Positions 38,601 through 50,024 are shown, counted from the first letter of the stretch. The stretch is 64,000 bases of DNA from Centroberyx gerrardi (GCF_048128805.1 NC_135997.1:11491616-11555615), one strand, 5' to 3'. Program-made: numbers and translations. Notes: generated by a model from the letters alone, not told the origin.

Positions 38601-38746
38601 ACCTTGTTAAAGGACAAAAAAACAGAATTTGACAAAATTAGCCCTAATTTGGGTGTTCCACCCAAAAAAACTGCAAGAATTGTCGCGGTGTATTATTCAA
38701 TCTTAGTCAAACACTCACCTTCTTCTCCGGTCTTGGAGTCCTCCAT
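35666..38746 (-). CDS. mettl21e: METTL21E-like protein-lysine methyltransferase, complete, five exons
   Basis: Exons in transcript order: 38746-38719 ([12 protein letters not shown]), 37474-37317, 37171-37054, 36904-36807, 35995-35666. All junctions are GT-AG; the total is 732 nt (243 aa), typical for the family. Visible motifs are IELGAGTG (SAM-binding motif I), STDMPD (post-I), [12 protein letters not shown] with the DxxY signature, and an aromatic core [12 protein letters not shown]. The segment [19 protein letters not shown] and the ending [10 protein letters not shown] resemble remembered mouse METTL21E more than METTL21C. It differs from its two tandem relatives in having an extra intron after KYIPQ, where they run through TPQV without a break. 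METTL21E is reported as muscle-expressed in mouse; in human it is a pseudogene as I recall. The orthology is by motif comparison only. Confidence 0.88.
36073..36765. mobile_element. Possible long MITE in mettl21e intron 4
   Basis: Starts near AAAGGAAAACTCCACCCTTG. A degraded inverse match, GGGTGGATTTTGCC, occurs near 36743. The opening phrase is one I recognise as the end of a common fish interspersed repeat. Terminal matching is imperfect and no target duplication was verified. Confidence 0.4.
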
Positions 38747-39852
38747 GGCCTTGGACTGTTGGGTCTTCGTGTCTGAAGGAGTCTGGGTTCAAGGAGCGCA
38801 GGAGGGCAGCAACACACAACCAGAACAGGCTACAAAATATCTTTGGCAGCCAAAGGACTTCCTGCCGTTCTTGGTTTGTGGTCCCAGATTAAGTCCTTTG
38901 GATTTGGGACAATCTGGATCCGGGTTTCCAGTAGGTTGTTAGAGGTCTACTTGTGTGGTTTTGAGTTAATGCACCCCCCTCCCCTCTCCCCCCTCCACAC
39001 ACAGACTTTTCCTACTCCTTCTCCAATCACCCCACGTCACATTTGTCTCTCCCTCTCTGGGCATGCTGAAGCCCCCTTCTCATGTACTAAAACCAACTGA
39101 CAGCAACAGCTGCCCACTGAAACCGATCAGCTAGGGAGCGAGGAGGAGGAATATTAAAGAAATGAGAATAACACCTGGCAGAATGAAAACAGAACTAGGT
39201 GCAAGTGATAGCAACTGCAGGTAGTTATGCAGGAATAGCTTAATTATTTATTATTTATTAATTATTAGCTTAATTTCATGTGTTTGCAAAGGCTTCTGTG
39301 TGCGTGTGTGTATGTGTTGGAGGGACTGGGCAGAGGGGTGGAAGCAGTGACAAATGGAGACTGAAATACAGCCTGTGGGGAACAATCTGTGCAATGAAAG
39401 GGATGTGTGGCACTAAAGACTTGCACCTGCCTGAATCTCACGGTTAACACATCGACACAACAAATGACGGGTCTGAGCCAAACTGACATCACTATGGAGT
39501 TGAATTACTTCTATTGACAAAACATCACCATAACAATTTCCAATATATTTAAGAAATTCTTGCGGCTCATTAAATGGAAAATGTTGTAGTTCTTGCTCAC
39601 AGGTTACTAGTATGTAAAAAACATTTTCAGAAGCATGGATAGTGTACAAAATAATGTAATATTATAAATACAGACAAACAATTCATCAGATGTCATGAGT
39701 TCAGAAAATACATAATTTTTCCTTCACATTTGTCTCCACACAAGACGTTTATAAATATCAAATATAATATTACAGACATTTCAGACTGTTTTTCCTCCTA
39801 ATAATATAATTACTGAGACCCAGTCAGAAGTTTCAAGTTCCTACTTCTTTTC
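38747..39852 (-). other. mettl21e upstream region and ercc5 3' UTR
   Basis: About 1.1 kb between the mettl21e start and the ercc5 stop, both on the minus strand. It should contain the mettl21e promoter and the ercc5 3' UTR. I see no coding gene and no clear TATA box. Confidence 0.45.
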
Positions 39853-41728
39853 TCACAGCTTCTTCCCTCTGCCTCTTCCCCTCCCTCTTGTGCCTCTTGT
39901 GCCTCTTGTGCCTCTTGTGCCGCGGCCTCGCTGGCTGCCCTCGAACGCAGATCGAGCCGTTACCATGGCAACCTCGTTGCCACCATCACTGTCCTCACCA
40001 GAACTGCTGCTGCCTCTGCTCTGCCCGGCCCTCTGTGGGACAGTCTTAGGTTGAGGGACGGCCTTGTTATGGACTGAGAGGGACTCACTCTCACGGCTGG
40101 GGATGCTGACTTCCTTCAGAGAACTAAGAGGAGATTCAACAATGACCTCTGACCCTAGAAACCCTCCTCCTGCCACAGGCCTTGCATCCATTTCTCCTAC
40201 TCCTCCTCCAATCTTCTGACTCTGGCTTGCCGCCTTCCCTTTCTTCGATTTGGATGGGGAGAGCATTTCCTCCTCCTCCTCCTCCTCTTCCTCCTGCCCC
40301 TCTCCTTCTCTCTCCTTCCTCTTCAGGCAGGTGACCGCGCGGCGGAGTCGCTGGCTGCGGATCGCCTGCCTCTCCTGCTGCTCCATACGGAAGAACGAGT
40401 CGATCCGCAGCTGAGTCTGCAGTGAAACAGTGGAAGAGAGCGTGTAAGTGATGGAGGGATACAAACTCATTTTATTTCCTTTTTCAAAACCACACAGTAA
40501 CACAGGACACAGACAAGGGAGGGTGATGGAGAGAGAGAGCGAGACAAATACGAATGCTTTGATGAAGGTCTCCGAGACTGAAAGCTCAGAAATAAATAAC
40601 TGAAACTTGAACAGGATCGGGATCTTCTGTTGTATTTCACTTGATATTTTCTTTGATCCAGCACCTATCTTTTGGATGTGCGTGTCTTTCTTTTGATCTC
40701 GATTCTCTCCCAGTTACCTGTTGGGTGTTGAGCTGCTTGAGAACAGGCTGAAGGGTCTCGTCTGTCTTCCGACTGCTCCATCCAAAACGACTCTGACAGA
40801 ATGTAAGACTGCTTAAGGAAACATGCAAACTCATAACTACACATGTAACACAAAAACACACGTGCATGCACACACAAAGAAAGGATATTCTTTGATCAGG
40901 TCGAGGTGTGGGCGCCCCCAGCTGAAGGAGCTGTCTGATTGGTCGACAGCAGGCTGCATGTAAGCCTGAGCCACAGTAGGGTTGGGGAACCCAGGCTGCA
41001 GCTTTAAGTCCCTCAGCTTCTTCTTAACCTTGGAGTCCCGCGGGTCCGACACCAAGCGCTTGTTCTGCTGGGCCTCTGACCACCATTCACTGGAGGAGTG
41101 AGACAGCACACAGGCAAACACAATAATCCTTTAGAAATACTTAAAATACTATAGCTGTACACAACACAGAGAAATAAATCACCAACATTAAATTTCAGAG
41201 TGTGTTTGATTTAGCATTGAGGGCCAATAAAAGAAAGTGAGACATAGATGCACATACAGAGTTGGGCTCAATTAGGGCTGCACAATTAATTAGTTGTATA
41301 TTGTGATTTTAGGACCCTTGCTGTTGCTGAATATGGACAAGTTGCTGCAAAAAGCCCAATAAAATAATTTGTATCCACAAATAATCAACACTGATTATTT
41401 GTGATTAATGAGTGTGATCATAATAACAAGATAATCTGTTTTATCATCTTAACCATGATTGTGCAGCCCTGTGTTCAGTTCAGCCTTCATTCAATAATTA
41501 TGCTATTTTCGGCATTTTTGCCTTAATGAGACGGATTAAGAGAGAGAAGGATGGAGGAAGGATTAAGAGAGAGAGAGGGGGATGACATGCGACAAAGACC
41601 CCAAGCCAGATTCAAACCGGGACGTTGTGGTTACATAGTACTGTGTGTCCCAACTGAGCCACCAGAACTAAGAATATTTTTAATGATGAACGTTTGACTG
41701 AACTGAACCTGAATCGACCCAAACCATG

Positions 41729-41778
<50 letters not shown>

Positions 41779-42525
41779 GAACTGTGTGAGTGGTTCCATG
41801 CCCGCCCCAGGGAACTCGTTGAGGATCTCCATGCCCGTGACGTAGCCGACTCCCGGGACTCCCTCTGTGTAGTCGCTGCCCAGCAGGTAGGCCAGGTTGA
41901 TCAGCTTGGTCCTGTCCAGACCTGGAGCAGAGGAGGGGGACAGAGAGATGAGACCGGAGATGGAGAGAGAGAGGGAAAAGGAGAGGCGGAAGTGGAGAGA
42001 GAGGCTGAAGCGGTGTGAACTCCAGCCACTGATAGGCCCGTGTTAATTAGTCATTAAAAAGCCTTGTGCACTCAGAGCCACACCAAGGTAGTCTGGTGTG
42101 CTTGCTGATAGACCGTCATTCATCGCTGACAGAAACACCTGTCCCTGCTATGTGCTATATAAACTGCTCAGATTAGCACTGTGGTATCTTATACTAGCAC
42201 ACTTTTAACACCTACCTCTCCCATTTCCACACTCCCAATTGCACCTCAATCAACCGGAACTGTAAGACTGGGTCTGAACTTATAGTATAGTATAGGAAGG
42301 AATGTGCAACTCTGTCAATACATAGACTCAGATAGACAGACAGACACACACACACACACATATGTCAGGGCATCCAGTGCAAATAAACCTGTCACTGCAT
42401 GGTGAAAAATATAAGAGCTCTAATAACTGTACTGAAGACACTTCAATACTTTTTAAGGTCTTAAATTTAGATCATTTATTTTAAGGCTTTGTCAGGACCT
42501 GTGGACAACCTGGTATGTGTGAGAG

Positions 42526-42620
<95 letters not shown>

Positions 42621-45600
42621 CTGGTTGGCACTGACCCAGCTGGTTCTGCAGGTCACTGAACTGGTAGTGTTCGACGTATTTGTTCTGGCTGAAGAAGTTC
42701 TTGTAGACGTGTCTCCCTCCAAACAGCCAGACGTCCGAGTCGTCGGTGATGGTGCCGTGGGTCTGGTCGGTGCGGTCGAGCGCCGCACACTGAGCCTCAG
42801 CCTCCATCGGAGCCACCAGGAACGGCACGCCGAACAACCGCAGCAGCTCCTGGTGTGACCGAGAGGGGCAAAGACAAGATGAACACAGTCACTACTCACA
42901 AAATAAAAAAACAGAAGCTGACAAGCCTTCTGGTCGTTTGTGTCATGGTTGTATTGTCACTATTATCGCATGTCTTTAATGTGTGATTTGTATTGGAATT
43001 TTAAACGGCTGTCGTTCACAAATAAAATACTGAACACAGACAAAAGGAGGTAAACAGTATTATGAAATTGTCTGTTTTCTTATGGCTGTTTTAAGTTTAT
43101 TCAAGTTCTGCTGATGAAATTATGCCAGAGATTAACTGACAAAGATACTATTTGTTAGGTTTTCAAATAAGAGTTTGACCCTGGTCTTATTTTACAATGT
43201 GCATTAGTATATTTGAGCCTGTTTTGTATCTTTAACATAATTTAAATAACCCTTTAATTTCATTAGGCATTAGGGATTATGTCCATGCTTCTACAATCAT
43301 CTGAGAAATGCCCTCGCTCTTAGCAGCTCATTATCAAAACAGGACGGGTGATGGGGGATAAATAACGGCCGCACACTTTGTAGGTTTTACATCAGTGGAG
43401 ATTTTATGAGGGAGAAAATGCTGAGCGACTGTGACAGTGTGAGGTGAGTGAGTGACTCACACACATGCGCGCACACACACACATACACACACACACACAC
43501 AGCAAAGATGGTGAAATAATACCGAGTGCACGTCATGGCTGTGGGCATGTTTGGCAGAGGCCGGGGTTAAGCCAGAAAGAATGTTATCCCCCACTTTGCC
43601 CAAAGATTGACAGACACCTGCTTGGGGTCGTCATATCCCAGTCCAGTCAGTGACAGAGTGTGTGTGCGTGAGTATGTTTACAGTTCATTTTATTTTTACA
43701 ATTATTTTAGAAGCTCACATTTCAATTATTTATATTTATTAAATAATTGAAATGAGAGCTCTATTTATTATTATTTATATTTATGTACAGTATATGCTTA
43801 GTGGTGGTGCTGGTACTGTGTATGTGTCTGCGTGTGCAGATGTGTATGCCTCTGTGGTTGTGTGTGTGTGTGTGTGTATACAGTGTCCTTAATTCACCTG
43901 GCTCTCCAGACACATCTGTCCGGTGACGGTGGTAGCCATCCTCTCCTGCTGCTGTTTCTGCTCCTTCAGGCTGCTCTGCTGCGCCTGCAGGGAGCTCTCC
44001 AGCGCCTCCAGCTCATCCTGCAGCACAACACAGGCACTGCATCTGCCCCGTCTCAAACACACTGTATATACTGTACTACTGAACAGCTGAGCAGAGCCGA
44101 CGTGTTCAAACACTTCATCCAAAAAACAACTGCATTTCTGGTTTGCCATACAGCAGCCCCATTTAGTGCTACATGAATTGGAAATGAAGTGGATTCTTGT
44201 TTTCTTTTTTTTCTGTTCCAAATCCTATTGGTAGCTTCTGCACATGCACAGCCTATTGTAAAGGCCCAAAACGTAATAATTGACCATAACGTAATAACTC
44301 CCTGTAATATAATAAAATCAAAGGTAATGAAGCCCATAACGTACTAAAAATCCAATAACATAATAGATTTTTTTGCCCATTTTTGTTGCTGTGGGATCTT
44401 GTAGTATCGAATTTTCACAAATGAAACTGAGTATTGGTATTGGTCAAAACTCTAGTAATGTGAGAACATTATTGGAAATACTTACAACATCAAAGTGTTC
44501 CCATTCATTGGCGGCAGGTGGTGAGCTAGAGTCAGTCTCTGTGCTCTCCTTCGGCTCCTTCTCTTCAGTCTGTTCCTTTTTCTCCTCTTCTTCCTCTAAT
44601 GTCAAAGCAACAGCTGGGGCACCGACAGCCTCGGTCAAACTCTCCTCCCGCTTTTCTTCCTTCTTGTCCCCGGCTTCATGGACCTCAACTGGAGATGCTC
44701 CTCCTCTAACCTCTATAAGTGAATCATCTGCATCGCCCTCTTTTGAGTCTTCTTCTTCTGACACTTCAATGAAGCTTTCTGGGAAAACAAATACAACACA
44801 GCACTTCAGTTAACATCTAGTTGTTTAAAAGTGTAGTGCAATGAGAATTGCGTTCCTCAATTCATGGTATACTTTAACAAATGACCTGTTAATATAAAGT
44901 TATCAAAATTATTGCTATTATTAACTGTCAGCATCGTGGAAATTTACACCCTTTGAAAAACTCTTCCTCTGTCAACAGAATCAAACAGATTTAGAATTCC
45001 AGTCTACTTCCTGGTGTAAATGATGTCACCTACCCCCGGTCTTTAATGAATGCTCTGATTGGTCGACAGTATGCATAGTTATTCAGGCATCCCACAGTCT
45101 GTCAGACTATAATCTGCCAGCTACTTGCCTAACTAGCCATTGTTGCTGGGTACCGAAGTTCCAACACTGGATATTTATTCCCCAAAATAGAAATACTGGC
45201 TGCAGTGGAGGCACAATCATAGGGAAGGTTAGGCTCTCACTCAGTCCTAAAAGCTTTGTGCCATCTAACCATCAAAAACTGAAACAAAATTCTGCTCTGT
45301 GTGTTAGAAATCAACATCAAACTTTTACTGACCGAGTTGAAATCATTGCACAGGATCTTTAAAAAGTAACGAGTGAGTCTGTTCTATAATTGCTACCTTC
45401 TGAGTCACTCTTCTCGCTGTCCTCCGTCTTCACACTTCCTCCATTCCTCTCCTCTAGTACTTTGACCGTCTCTTCACTCCTCTGCTCTGACGGTAAACGA
45501 TGGGTTTCAGTCTTTAGTTCTGCATTGAGAGGTTCTCTTTGTGGTTGAACAGAGAGGTTGTTGGAGAAGGGCCTTTGATCGGAGGCAGCTCCCTGAGACT

Positions 45601-48600
45601 GATGTGAACGGTCCGCTTGATTGTGATCCAGGCTCTCTCCGACCCATCCATGTCCTAATTCTCCTCTGTCCAGCTCTCCCTTTTTCTCCCTTTCTCCTCC
45701 ACTTGTCTCTGTCAACTCTCCTCGCTTCATCTCCTCTTCTGACTTCATCCCTGCTTCTCTCGCGCTCTCTGCCTCTTTTTCCCCGTCAGATATCCGTCTG
45801 TGAGGGCGCTGTAGTGCTGCGGAGTGAAGTGCTCTATTTCTCTGTCCAATCACCTCCTCCATCTCATCTTCAGAACTACTGACCAACACAGTGTCTTTCA
45901 CACCTACAGTTTGGCCTAACTGGTTCCCCTCAAAACCAGAATTCCCATTAATAAACTGCGGTTCATCATCGGCTTCTCGCTCTTCCTCTGAACTGCTGAT
46001 GACCAATCGTGGTGCGGGATGCTGAACATGTGGCGGCGGCTTGGTGGGCGAGCTAACAGTTAGAGTGCTGCTTTCAGCTACGCCATCGTCCTCCTCAGCC
46101 AGAGCTCGTTGGATGGCCAGTAGGGTGCGAGGGGACACACTGCCCCCCCTCTTCTCCCGGTCCGCCTTCTCCTCGTCTGAACTGTCACTCATAGCGACCT
46201 GGATGGCCTTGAGCGTACGAGGTGAGGGGGGCGACGTGTCTCCCCTAGAGGAAAGAGAAGGTTTCGATACAGAGGGTTTGGGGTCTGAAGAGGAACCCCC
46301 CGCTTCCTCCTCCTCCTCACAGACGGGACGCCACAGGGGCTCGGGTTTATCCGCTCCGCGTCTCCTGCGGCCTGACAGGGGGCCTCCAGACCAGGGCGAG
46401 GCCACAGGCTGGCTCTCTGGAGCTTTCTCACTCTTCTTGGAGCCTGAGGAGCAAAAGCCAAGTGTTGTTTTACATGACGAAACACAGACAAGTTTCACAT
46501 TTCTAGATTTATGTCTCTTCCACCTGATGAAACACCAGGGATGGGACGATTTGCTTATCTCACGATACGATTCGATACGCGATATGGGGTTCACCATTCG
46601 ATACAACCACGATACGATGTAATAAATAAAAGTTCAATGACAACAAAGTCTGACTGCAGAATTATGTTTATTTCTGAGCCACAAATCTTTCTAGCGATGG
46701 CATTGGCTTGCTAGAAAGTAAAAAAACAATTTAAAAATGTCATTACAAAGTGAAAATAATATAATTTAGATGGAGAGCTTGTGAAATTGTGATGGGCAAG
46801 CCGTCCTCATGAATACTACAGCAAAATAAAATGTAGCTAATATCACAATTCATTTTTCTATTGCAATATATTGTCCCATCCCTACGAAACACTGTTGACT
46901 ATGCGCTAAAATAAACAAATCTAACTCACCTTTAACAAGGATATAGTGAGCATTGTCTTCTGAAACCAATCTACGTGACTCCACACTGTGACTGTCCTGG
47001 TCCCCGTCCTGTTCGTAGAGCTGTGGAGCGCCGCCGACGCTCCGCTGGCTCATCTCTCGCTCCACACCCTCCAGACGCTGGTTCAGCTGGTTCCTCTGCA
47101 GCAGGCCGGCCAGCTGGTACTGGGAGAAGTCTCCTGATTGCTACGGGACAAATGACAGGGAATTACTGAGGAAAGCAGGGAATATGTCTGCATGTCTGTC
47201 TCTCTGTGTGTGTGTGTGTGTGAGAGAGTGTATGGTACCTCTGGAGGCTTGTGGTACATGGTTCGCCGTCTTTTGGCAAACTCTTTCATGTCTTTGAGGA
47301 TCTCATGTTTCATTTCAGGAGGCAGGGAGGCAAACTCCTCAGAGTTGATGTCCACTGAGTTGGGGTTTTCATACATTTCCTCCTGAGACACAGTAAGAAA
47401 TCTGGCTTCAAATATCAGTTATCAAACAGCGCTGTCATATAAAGTAAATTCTCTTCATGCCATAGATTTCCAGACCTTGCTATTTCAGATTTTTCACCAA
47501 ATGACCCAATTTGGTGTGGTAACATTACCTGGTACATTTGATAATTTTCAGCCATATCCTCCCACTCCCTCTCTTCCTCCTCTTCTGAACTGTAGGGACA
47601 AAGGAAAGGGCACAGCAGAAAAAAAACATTATTTTCCTCTTTTTTTTCTATATGTCATGCAAAAATGGCCACAGGCTCAAACTCTCACCCTACTGATACA
47701 TTTAGGATCTGTGATTTTCAAAGCAGGGGTCTGTGGACCTCTAAGATATCTCAAAGGCGTCCCAGAAGAGCCCCGGGCAAATGAAGAACAGTTGTTACAG
47801 CATTTACTTGTTAGCGCAAGAGTCACATTTTATCTATCCTCAGCCAAATATCTATCTATTTGGGGTTTTTCTGATTACTACAGCAGAATAAAATGTAGCT
47901 AATATTGCAATTAATTTTTCTGCCCCACGATACGTATTATCACATTTTTGTATTGCGATATATTGAATTCTGATATATCGTCCCATCCCTAACAATGACT
48001 AGTAAATCATAACCCTTCTGTGGCCTCTGACCTGTTTTTGTCCTTCTCCTCTGCAGGTGGCAGGGCCGGCAGAACGTAAATGTCGTCCACCTCATCTCTC
48101 CGCACACTGGAGATGCTGGGAAGAGGATCCTTACTGTGGCAGATAAAAAACAAGAGGGACAGTTCAGACACAGCCAGTGGGAGCCAGTATTTAGACAGTG
48201 GGAAAGTAGAGAGGAAGACAGAGTCCGGAGAAACAGGAGAGGCAGGATTTGTTCCTAGGCCAGCGGGGGTCTCATGTGGCTCCAGAGGGGGATTTAACCA
48301 CTCAACTATCCCCAGAGACAGTAATCTTGTCTGTTCTTTCCCATCCCTCTACCCGTTTACTTTCCCGGTCCCTTACCTGCGGTCTCCAAGTGCAGCTTTG
48401 ATGGCTTGTCTCTTGAGGAACGTCTTGAGGAGTTTCTCGTTGGTCTGTTTGGACTCATGGCTCAGCTCCTCCTTCCTCTGTCTCCTCAGAGCCTGCAGGA
48501 CAGCCGCACCCAAAGCTATGTTAACAGCAGGGAATTACATCCTCGTTTACCTGTATCAGCTATGTAACGCTTTACAGAAATAACCAATATGTGTTAGTTT

Positions 48601-49482
48601 GGAAACCAGATGTGAGGACTCGAGTCACATGATTTGGATTTGAGTCAGACTCCAGTCACAATTTTAATTGCTTGAGACTTGACTTGTACTTTGATGACAT
48701 GAAAAGGTTTCGAAAGACTTGACAAAAGATCTTGTGTTTGTGTAAATGACTTAGATTGAAAGTTATGAGATTTGTTCCACCACACAAGTGAGTTTAAATT
48801 CTGTTTTCTGAATTTATACAGAATGACTGAATTTAGTGCATTTAAACTGATTATAGAAATCAAACTCATGATCCACTTACCAAGTTTTTATCCTATTAAA
48901 ACGATATTGCATTGAAAAGTCCTAGATATTTTGTGTCTTTAAGATATTAAATTGATACTGGACTCTTGATTTGTTCTGACTTGACTGTGTTCTACATATA
49001 GACTTGGGACTTGACATTAATGACATGGACTTGACTTGGACTTGACTTGGTAATCTACATTAAGACTTGGGACTTGACTTGAGACTTGTGCCTCAAGACT
49101 TGAGACTGACTTGGGACTCAAGGAAAGTTGACTTGGTCAGACCAGGAAAGTGTAAAAAAGACCAGTTACATGAATAAACAGCCACTGTACCTACCAGAGT
49201 CTGCTTCTTCAGCAGCGGTGCATCCCCATCAAACACGAAGACCGGTCTGATGCGGAAGAAGAGCAGCTTGCAGACGCGGTTGAAGAGTGTGAGGAGGTGA
49301 GCGTTTTGAACACTGTTCCCTTCACGGTCCCTCACCCCCTTCACAGCCTGGTTCAGCCATATACTGATGTCTGGAAGCCACTGGTTAAGGTCATTGCTAT
49401 GGTTTCACACAAGACAGTTTTACCACTCCAGTAAAAGACTAAGCAAGAAAGATGGGAACCTCCACAAATCACAGGAGGGAGG

Positions 49483-49550
<68 letters not shown>

Positions 49551-50024
49551 CTCAATGTGTTATTTGGAGAAAATGAAGAAACTATCAATCTTGCTGCAAA
49601 GTTTGGATCTAAATTGAGAAAATGTAGATATTGAGGATGATTTTGTGCTCCCCATCCCTCCCAATGTCCTGTATTGTTATACATTGACTACTGAATGTAT
49701 TGAATTGCTTTCATTTGCTACTATCCTTTTAAATGCTATTGTTATGTAGACGAATTGTTTGTCTATTATCCATTATTTATTTGACTTTATCCTTTGCAAA
49801 TGCTTTGGCAACATAGATCCTTTCTGTCATGCCAATAAAGCAGACTTGAATTTGAGAGAGAGAGAGCGAGAGAGAGAAACTGGAATGTCATGATACCAAC
49901 AGAGAGAGAGCGCGCGCACCTCCAAGTTTAGGATACCCACAGCTAGGATCTTTCCTTCCAGTGTCTCTGGGTTGATGGGCTTCCCTGTACTCTCCAGTAG
50001 CTTCCACAGTCCGTGCACTCCCAT
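39853..50024 (-). CDS. ercc5: ERCC5/XPG DNA repair endonuclease, complete, 15 exons
   Basis: Structure-specific endonuclease that makes the 3' incision in nucleotide excision repair. Exons in transcript order: 50024-49937, 49370-49195, 48492-48377, 48133-48032, 47589-47529, 47382-47239, 47140-46930, 46443-45397, 44778-44486, 44017-43898, 42849-42636, 41921-41777, 41089-40889, 40802-40718, 40416-39853. Total 3567 nt, 1188 aa (human 1186, also 15 exons). The N nuclease domain opens [11 protein letters not shown] and contains FVFDGDAP. The I domain has MEAEAQC (Glu802, Glu804), TDDSD (Asp823, Asp825) and GSDYTEG. A PCNA-binding PIP box, QLRIDSFF, occupies residues 1003-1010. The long acidic spacer lies mainly in the 1047-nt exon 8. 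Fourteen splice sites were resolved; intron 13 is AT-AC rather than GT-AG. The C-terminus has an RGT/RG repeat. The gene is head to head with blzf1. Confidence 0.96.
39880..39925 (-). repeat. ercc5: 9-bp minisatellite coding for RGT repeats at the ERCC5 C-terminus
   Basis: Four tandem copies of a 9-base unit (plus-strand TGTGCCTCT register) encode four RGT tripeptides, followed by [11 protein letters not shown] and the stop. Human XPG ends instead in a Lys/Arg-rich nuclear-targeting stretch, so the basic character is kept while the sequence differs. Confidence 0.85.
40803..40888 (-). other. ercc5: U12-type AT-AC intron of ercc5 (intron 13)
   Basis: On the minus strand the intron starts ATATCCTTTC and ends TTAC, with TTTCCTTAAG about a dozen bases before the end, matching the minor-spliceosome donor and branch consensus. 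Only this splice joins exon 13 (ending ATC AAA GA) to exon 14 (A TTC TGT CAG) in frame, giving [11 protein letters not shown] as in human IREFCQRYFGW. Length 86 bp. Confidence 0.9.
41273..41471. mobile_element. hAT-like MITE in ercc5 intron 12
   Basis: Ends read TAGGGCTGCACAATTA and, reverse-complemented from the other side, CAGGGCTGCACAATCA. The flanking octamers GGCTCAAT and TGTTCAGT share 5 of 8 bases. About 199 bp, AT-rich and non-coding. Confidence 0.65.
41540..41671 (-). mobile_element. tRNA-derived SINE in ercc5 intron 12
   Basis: Read on the minus strand, the head contains an A-box-like GTGGCTCAGTTGG and a B-box-like CCGGTTTGAATCTGG, followed by a short unrelated body and a CT-rich tail. 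This is the usual shape of a fish tRNA-derived SINE. Confidence 0.6.
41731..41776. repeat. ercc5: (AC)23 microsatellite abutting ercc5 exon 12
   Basis: On the coding strand this is (GT)23 and its first GT is the 5' splice site of intron 12. Confidence 0.97.
42530..42617. repeat. ercc5: (CA)44 microsatellite in ercc5 intron 11
   Basis: On the coding strand it is a (GT)n run starting about 18 bases after the exon 11 donor at 42636/42635. Confidence 0.97.
46536..46884. mobile_element. hAT-like MITE filling most of ercc5 intron 7
   Basis: Ends are CAGGGATGGGACGAT and, reverse-complemented from the right, TAGGGATGGGACAAT. The flanking octamers TGAAACAC (46528-46535) and CGAAACAC (46885-46892) match at 7 of 8 positions, as expected for a hAT 8-bp target duplication. 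It has GATACGAT-rich arms and no coding capacity. Confidence 0.8.
47878..47992. mobile_element. Related MITE fragment in ercc5 intron 4
   Basis: Shares AATAAAATGTAGCTAATAT and ATCGTCCCATCCCTA with the right half of the element at 46536-46884. It appears to be a left-truncated member of the same family, and the bases before it (from about 47710) look like a piece of a different hAT-like repeat. Confidence 0.6.
48160..48310 (-). mobile_element. tRNA-derived SINE in ercc5 intron 3
   Basis: On the minus strand the head reads GGATAGTTGAGTGGTTAAATC, an A-box of tRNA-Leu/Ser type, followed by GGAACAAATCCTGCC as a degenerate B-box and a CT-rich body. The copy at 21679-21785 is related. Confidence 0.55.
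48607..49146 (-). mobile_element. AAGTC-rich hAT-like repeat, longest copy
   Basis: About 540 bp in ercc5 intron 2. It carries dense GACTTGG/CTTGAGAC words. Reverse-complemented, it matches the copies at 61790-62110 and 29843-29955, and all share ATCTTGTGTTTGTGTAAATG-like or CCAAGTCAAC text where they overlap. The ends look like CAG...GTGTGACC. No clear target duplication was found. Confidence 0.6.
49487..49549. repeat. (GA)n microsatellite in ercc5 intron 1
   Basis: Uninterrupted GA-dinucleotide run immediately upstream of a LINE tail. Confidence 0.95.
49553..49857 (+). mobile_element. 3' end of a teleost LINE (L2/Maui- or Rex-like)
   Basis: Short translated residue strings at the start ([18 protein letters not shown]) resemble the last residues of fish LINE ORF2 proteins. 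An AT-rich 3' UTR follows, ending CTTTGGCAACATAGATCC and CATGCCAATAAAGCAGACTT, the typical terminal motif. It is strongly 5'-truncated and lies in antisense orientation in ercc5 intron 1. Confidence 0.6.

Noticed and set aside
40500-40660. Possible coding exon in ercc5 intron 14
   Set aside because: The text resembles a degraded interspersed repeat (TTTGATGAAGGTCTCCGAGA) and the frame of ercc5 closes without it.
42481-42899. Cys/Val-repeat proteins predicted around 42500-42900
   Set aside because: They are translations of the (GT)n microsatellite joined to ercc5 exon 11 or its shadow frame. The real exon ends at 42636.
46041-46622. Plus-strand open frame of 193 codons inside ercc5
   Set aside because: It is antisense to exon 8, whose acidic Ser/Glu-rich coding bias leaves the opposite strand open.
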